Shown: piece by piece, positions 57,770 through 61,708 of the stretch
How positions within the stretch are numbered: the stretch's first letter is position 1
Layout of the letters: the number at the start of each line of letters is the position of its first letter
Source: Candidatus Cacconaster equi
GTDB lineage: Bacteria; Bacteroidota; Bacteroidia; Bacteroidales; UBA932
DNA length: 61,708 nucleotides
Reading direction: 5' to 3'
Assembly: GCA_018065895.1 (NCBI GenBank)
Contig: JAGHSK010000003.1
Coordinates: 1 to 61,708 of the forward strand
Made by a program: the position numbers and the translations under genes
Notes under the pieces: model-generated
Databases searched by the model: none
Told to the model about the DNA's origin: nothing
What the model saw: the letters and a program-made list of their open reading frames with translations, nothing else

Positions 57770-60478
57770 TCAGTTGTCCCAATAGCTTGATGACTTCCTG
57801 AATTGGAGAAGGTCGGCGAGGGCGGATGCATTCGCTCCGATTCTGAAACTCCAGCTCTGCCACTGGCCTGTAGGTACCCACGAAACTGAAATGTTGAAAC
57901 AGTGCAGGTCGTATGTGGCGTTGACCTGGGTTGTACTGAGTTTCATCGAAGTGAAATCCCAACCTGTGTTGATGTTGAAATTCAGTCGTTTGGTGATACG
58001 GAACTGTCCTGATACTCCAAGTGTCTGGGTATTGTTGTGGATAGTTTCAAGCCTTCCGTCGGTCTGACGGTATCCTTTTGAATAGGAGTAACTGTAGTTG
58101 AAACTCAGATTCCAAGGTGTGTTCGGATTGAGGTAATACACCCATCCTCCTGGAATATATTCACCTGTTATTGGATGGTAGTACACCTTCGCGTAGTCCG
58201 CATTGCTGCTGTTGCTGCCTTCGTGTCCGTCGTTCCCCTTGAATTCTCCGCTGCCGTTGATGGAGTAGGAGAGGGATGCGCTGGCATTTGTTATCCTTGC
58301 GAGATGGCCCGTTGCCAGAACGTTGAATCTGGCTATGGTATGTCCTGCATTGTCAACGGCATAAGGATTCAATGTCATATTCGCACTGACACCGAGCTTT
58401 CCGAATACGGTGGTACTTGCAGTGATGCTGATGTTGGACAGACGCAGCGAGTCTGCAAGGAAATTGTATCCACCGCTGATTGTAAGCTGGTCAAGCAGCC
58501 TTATCTTTTCCGAATTTTTCTTAGGGTCTTCGCGGTCCGCCTCACTCAATTCTTCGGGATTCTTCAGCACCTTGGCTTCAAGATTGTTGCCGAATGAGAA
58601 GTTCAGCGACGCACTCTGCCCTTTTCCCGGAGGCGCATTGATCATACCGTCATATTTGTTGTATTCCACGATATGCTCCTTTCCCTGGTTGTCAACATAT
58701 TGATAGGTCTTGTAGCCGTTGAAGGCCGTTCCGAGTTCAGGATGCCAGCTCACTCCTATTGACGGGGTGATCATATGTCTGATAGCCTGTAGCTTGCCTG
58801 GCCTGATAGGTACGAACATACCGTAAAGCCTTGTGCTCATTGAAATGCTTCCGGAATAGTTGTGCGACATTCCGATCCGGCTGAATGCTCCGGTATATTT
58901 CGTATCCACCTTGTCCGTTTCCGGATTGTACTCAAGATACTTCTCCCTGAAAAACCAGTTCATGCCGTAATTGAATCCCGGTGAAATCTGAATCGGGCCG
59001 AGCGTGACTGTAGGAATGGTTATGGAGAAATTGTGGTTCATACCGTTCTGCATCTTGTCGAAGAAGTTGCGGTTGAAACCGAATTCGCTCGCCTTGAACT
59101 GTATCTTGTTCTGGAATGTCGTGTTATAGCTGATGGAGAACTGCTCTATCCAGCGTTCCTTTCCAACTCTCACTTTTCTTTTGAAAGGATAAAACCTGTT
59201 TACTGTCAGAGTGATATTCGGCAGTGTAATACTGTATGAACTGTCAAGTGAGTTCTGGCTGTGAAGACCATTTATCGACAGGCTGAGCTTCTGCCAGGTC
59301 TTCGAATAGGAAATGGATGATGAAACCTGATTCTGCAGGCTCTCGTTGATGCCGTGGGAGTTGAACCTGTTGTTCGATGGCGTTGAGAAGTTTACTGATG
59401 CACGGAACGACGTTCCCGGCCTTGCCTTGGCATCCTGCGAGTGGGACCAGTTCACGCCGAAGTTCTTTGACTGGTAGAATTGCGGAGTGCCGCGTTCTCC
59501 GACCACGTCATTGGAATAGTTGACCGACAGGGAACCGTTGAATGAATATCGTTTCGTGTATCGGCTTGTGGCGCGCACCGCCCATGAACCATAGGAATAG
59601 ATGTCCCCTGTAATCGCAAGGTCAAGGTAATCGCCAATTACGAATGAGTATCCGAAATCCTTGAGATACAACCCGCGGGCAGTCTCTTCACCGAATGACG
59701 GGGTCAGGAGTCCGCTTGCCCTGTCAGGCATTTCCGGCACGAAGCCGAATGGGAGTACAATCGGTAGAGGGACATCTTCGATGACGGCGTATGCCGGGCC
59801 GAACATTATCCTTTGTTTCGGTTTGGTCATGATCTTTGCGGTGGTCATCCTCAGGTAGTAGTGCGGATGAGGCGCATCACAGACTGTATACTTTCCACCT
59901 GAAATATTGATTGACTGGTCCGGCATCATCTTGAGGTTCTCTCCGACAAGCTTGCCGTCCTTCTGCTGGGTGGACATATTCTTGATCTTTGCCTTCCGTG
60001 TGGTGAAATTGTAGAACAATTCCTCCATTTCGTAGCTTGTCTCACCCTCCTTCATCGTAGGCTTTCCTTCGAGGGTATTGTTGATGGTGTCAAGTTCACC
60101 CTTTGCAAAGACCGTGTTGAGTTCAGTGTTGTATGCCATATAGGCCGCCTTCAACTCAAGATTCCCGTATGTGGCTGTAACGTCTCCGAAATAGTGTATG
60201 ATATGGTTCTCGATATCTTCTATGACGGAATCTTTTGCAGATGAGAAGGCCGGGCGGTCGATTGTCCCGGCAGGTATCGCAACTTTCATCGTGTCAACGG
60301 ATTCCGACTGAGTGGTATCTTTTGCGGCTGTGACGGTGGAGTCAATCCGGGCGGCAATTGCCGTATCAGGAAGAGCCTGAACGATTTTCCCCCGCTCCTG
60401 TGCATTGGAGAAAAATGTGGAGACAAGCATTGCTGCCAGTACCACCATCAGGCTGATTCTATGTCGGATGCAACTCAC
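57770..60478 (-). CDS. lptD: outer-membrane LPS assembly protein, LptD-like
   Basis: Beta-barrel protein that inserts LPS into the outer leaflet of the outer membrane. The 902-residue product has a signal peptide (SLMVVLAAMLVSTFFSNAQ), an OstA/LptA-like N-terminal domain (about 80-250; VTATYGNLELKAAYMAYN, FGPAYAVIEDVPLPIVLPFGF) and a long barrel with alternating aromatic strands. The protein ends in an aromatic-containing strand (SSSYWDN). Length fits Bacteroidetes LptD. Divergent from the amidase gene with overlapping promoters. Confidence 0.85.
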   Translation of the reverse strand: MSCIRHRISLMVVLAAMLVSTFFSNAQERGKIVQALPDTAIAARIDSTVTAAKDTTQSESVDTMKVAIPAGTIDRPAFSSAKDSVIEDIENHIIHYFGDVTATYGNLELKAAYMAYNTELNTVFAKGELDTINNTLEGKPTMKEGETSYEMEELFYNFTTRKAKIKNMSTQQKDGKLVGENLKMMPDQSINISGGKYTVCDAPHPHYYLRMTTAKIMTKPKQRIMFGPAYAVIEDVPLPIVLPFGFVPEMPDRASGLLTPSFGEETARGLYLKDFGYSFVIGDYLDLAITGDIYSYGSWAVRATSRYTKRYSFNGSLSVNYSNDVVGERGTPQFYQSKNFGVNWSHSQDAKARPGTSFRASVNFSTPSNNRFNSHGINESLQNQVSSSISYSKTWQKLSLSINGLHSQNSLDSSYSITLPNITLTVNRFYPFKRKVRVGKERWIEQFSISYNTTFQNKIQFKASEFGFNRNFFDKMQNGMNHNFSITIPTVTLGPIQISPGFNYGMNWFFREKYLEYNPETDKVDTKYTGAFSRIGMSHNYSGSISMSTRLYGMFVPIRPGKLQAIRHMITPSIGVSWHPELGTAFNGYKTYQYVDNQGKEHIVEYNKYDGMINAPPGKGQSASLNFSFGNNLEAKVLKNPEELSEADREDPKKNSEKIRLLDQLTISGGYNFLADSLRLSNISITASTTVFGKLGVSANMTLNPYAVDNAGHTIARFNVLATGHLARITNASASLSYSINGSGEFKGNDGHEGSNSSNADYAKVYYHPITGEYIPGGWVYYLNPNTPWNLSFNYSYSYSKGYRQTDGRLETIHNNTQTLGVSGQFRITKRLNFNINTGWDFTSMKLSTTQVNATYDLHCFNISVSWVPTGQWQSWSFRIGANASALADLLQFRKSSSYWDN

Positions 60479-60480
60479 TG

Positions 60481-60511
60481 TTTGATGTGTGCGAAACTAT
60501 TTGTACCTTTG
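60481..60511 (+). promoter_or_regulatory. promoter of the cell-wall amidase gene
   Basis: TTTG at 60481-60484 and TACCTTTG at 60504-60511 are 19 bp apart, matching both the sequence and spacing of the Bacteroidetes housekeeping consensus. The amidase ATG follows 36 bp later. Confidence 0.75.
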
Positions 60512-60519
60512 CAAAAAGG

Positions 60520-60527
60520 CAAATTTA
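60520..60527 (-). promoter_or_regulatory. -7 promoter box of lptD
   Basis: TAAATTTG on the - strand matches TAnnTTTG, 41 bp before the lptD ATG. It faces the amidase promoter, so the two transcripts overlap at their 5' ends. Confidence 0.6.
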
Positions 60528-60547
60528 ATAAAAATTCTCGAACTGAT

Positions 60548-61708
60548 ATGTTATTCGGGCTAAATAAGAGGCTTCTCGTGACGCTTGCGTCAGGTTTGCT
60601 CGTCGTATTTTCATCCGCTGCATCGGCCCAGGATGCGAAAGACGTAAAACTTCACACGGTAGTGATAGATGCCGGGCACGGAGGTCACGATGCCGGTGCG
60701 TTGTCTCCCGACAGGAAAGTACGCGAATGTGATATCAACCTTGAGATTGCTCTTGCGCTTGGCCAGATGATAAAGGATGAGTTCAACGATGTGAAGGTGA
60801 TATATACGAGAAAAAATGACACCTTCATTCCATTGGCCGAAAGAGCCAATATCGCGAACCGCAATCACGCCGACCTGTTCATTTCGATTCACGTCAATTC
60901 AGCAAGAAGAGGCAGTTCAGCCAGCGGTACGGAGACATTCGTGATGGGAACGGACAAAAGCGAATCCAATATGGAGGTCTGCCGGCAGGAGAACGACGTG
61001 ATTTTATTGGAGGATGACTATAATACGACATATCAGGGATTCGACCCTGGAAATGTCGAATCCTATATTTTTTTCAATTTGATGCAGAATGCATATTTCG
61101 AGCAGAGCATTGCCATGGCTTCAATGGTCCAGCAGAATCTCAAGAACGGACCTATCACGAAGAGTCGCGGTGTGAAGCAGGCTCCTTTCCTTGTGCTTTG
61201 GCGTACAACAATGCCTTCAGTGCTTGTGGAGGTCGGCTTCCTTTCAAATTCTGCGGACAGGGCCGCTCTTTTGGACCGGGAGAAGAAAAGACAGATGGCC
61301 GCTGCCATATTCAATGCGTTCAAAACATTCAAGTCTCAATATGATTCCCATACCGGTTTTTCATATGAGGATCAGGTTGGGGAGTATGATGAAGTTCCTT
61401 CCGAACCTGAGATGCCGGCCACGGTTACTGTTTCATCCGAAACTGCGGTGAACGTCTCATCCGAAGCTGCGGCACCTTCCCCCGTAACTGTGGTTGAAGA
61501 GCCGGAGGAAAATGGCCAATATTACAGAATTCAGATTTTTGCAACAGCAAAAAAATTCAAAAAAGGTGACCCGCAATTGAAAGGAGTTACTGATTATGAA
61601 TGCACCCTTGTAAACGGACTTTACAAATACACGATAGGTCGTTACAAAACAAAAGATGAAGCACAGCGTAATCTGCCGAAGATCCGCTCGAAATTCGGGG
61701 GTGCATTC
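60548..61708 (+). CDS. N-acetylmuramoyl-L-alanine amidase (Amidase_3), 3' end outside the window
   Basis: Zinc amidase that cleaves the MurNAc-L-Ala bond in peptidoglycan, usually during septum splitting. The frame is open for 387 codons to the window edge, so the gene is truncated. A signal peptide (LLVVFSSAASAQ) precedes the Amidase_3 domain at about 35-260. Zinc and catalytic residues are seen in VIDAGHGGHDAGA (His), VRECDINLEIA (Glu), SIHVNS (His) and LVEVGFLSN (Glu). A Pro/Thr/Val/Glu-rich linker leads to a SPOR-like domain (YYRIQIFATAKKF, YKYTIGRYKTKDEA), which normally targets denuded septal glycan. Confidence 0.92.
   Translation, partial: MLFGLNKRLLVTLASGLLVVFSSAASAQDAKDVKLHTVVIDAGHGGHDAGALSPDRKVRECDINLEIALALGQMIKDEFNDVKVIYTRKNDTFIPLAERANIANRNHADLFISIHVNSARRGSSASGTETFVMGTDKSESNMEVCRQENDVILLEDDYNTTYQGFDPGNVESYIFFNLMQNAYFEQSIAMASMVQQNLKNGPITKSRGVKQAPFLVLWRTTMPSVLVEVGFLSNSADRAALLDREKKRQMAAAIFNAFKTFKSQYDSHTGFSYEDQVGEYDEVPSEPEMPATVTVSSETAVNVSSEAAAPSPVTVVEEPEENGQYYRIQIFATAKKFKKGDPQLKGVTDYECTLVNGLYKYTIGRYKTKDEAQRNLPKIRSKFGGAF

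Noticed and set aside
1-61708. Mobile elements, defence systems, tRNAs, rRNAs or CRISPR arrays
   Set aside because: I read both strands and saw no transposase, integrase, restriction, toxin-antitoxin or CRISPR pattern and no tRNA-like cloverleaf; all sizeable ORFs are accounted for by core genes or their shadows.

Overview
The window is a gene-dense, accessory-free chromosomal segment of a Bacteroidetes bacterium, most likely order Bacteroidales. The evidence is the promoter style (repeated TAnnTTTG -7 boxes, no Shine-Dalgarno sequences), a type III glutamine synthetase, a Rho factor with a long disordered Q/N/P-rich insertion, RNase Y, an LptD-type outer-membrane assembly protein, and secreted TPR, Big-2 and GH3 proteins. 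I saw no rRNA, tRNA, CRISPR array, insertion sequence, prophage or plasmid gene, and no gene-free gap above about 300 bp.

Layout: (a) 0.2-5.4 kb, + strand: grpE-dnaJ, an M23 peptidase, a Big-2 lipoprotein and anmK. (b) 5.4-15.0 kb, - strand: one operon pyrC-carA-carB-pyrK-pyrD-pyrF-pyrE-pyrB carrying the complete de novo UMP pathway. (c) 15.3-27.6 kb, + strand and divergent from (b): a purine operon of purC-like, purE, purL, purC, purF, purM, purN, purH, purD and folD. (d) 27.6-35.3 kb: glnN and nagA on -, then a DAACS transporter, omega-amidase, 5'-nucleotidase, zapB-like gene and zapA on +. (e) 35.3-40.2 kb: a structured RNA (6S candidate), RNase Y, then a nucleoside-salvage run (MTA/SAH deaminase, purine nucleoside phosphorylase) and an MBL hydrolase. 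(f) 40.2-51.6 kb: TPR protein and gyrA (-), clpC and folE (+), then tig-clpP-clpX and two chromate-transporter halves (-), one frameshifted. (g) 51.7 kb to the end: M20 peptidase, small secreted protein, GH3 glycosidase (+), rho and lptD (-), and a truncated cell-wall amidase (+).

The most interesting signal is in the paired nucleotide operons. CarA lacks its catalytic Cys (Ala250) and catalytic His (Tyr334). PurF lacks its N-terminal Cys nucleophile and has Glu where the conserved oxyanion Asn should be. These two glutaminases belong to unrelated folds, and both appear dead, while the synthase halves and the PurL glutaminase look intact. The simplest reading is that carbamoyl phosphate and phosphoribosylamine are made here from free ammonia. 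PyrB carries a fused zinc domain of the PyrI type but no allosteric nucleotide-binding domain. The pyr operon starts with a 27-codon leader ORF whose UGA stop lies on the first stem of a strong intrinsic terminator placed just before pyrC, the arrangement expected for UTP-sensitive attenuation as in enterobacterial pyrBI. All of this is read from sequence and family knowledge only; nothing was searched or folded by computer.
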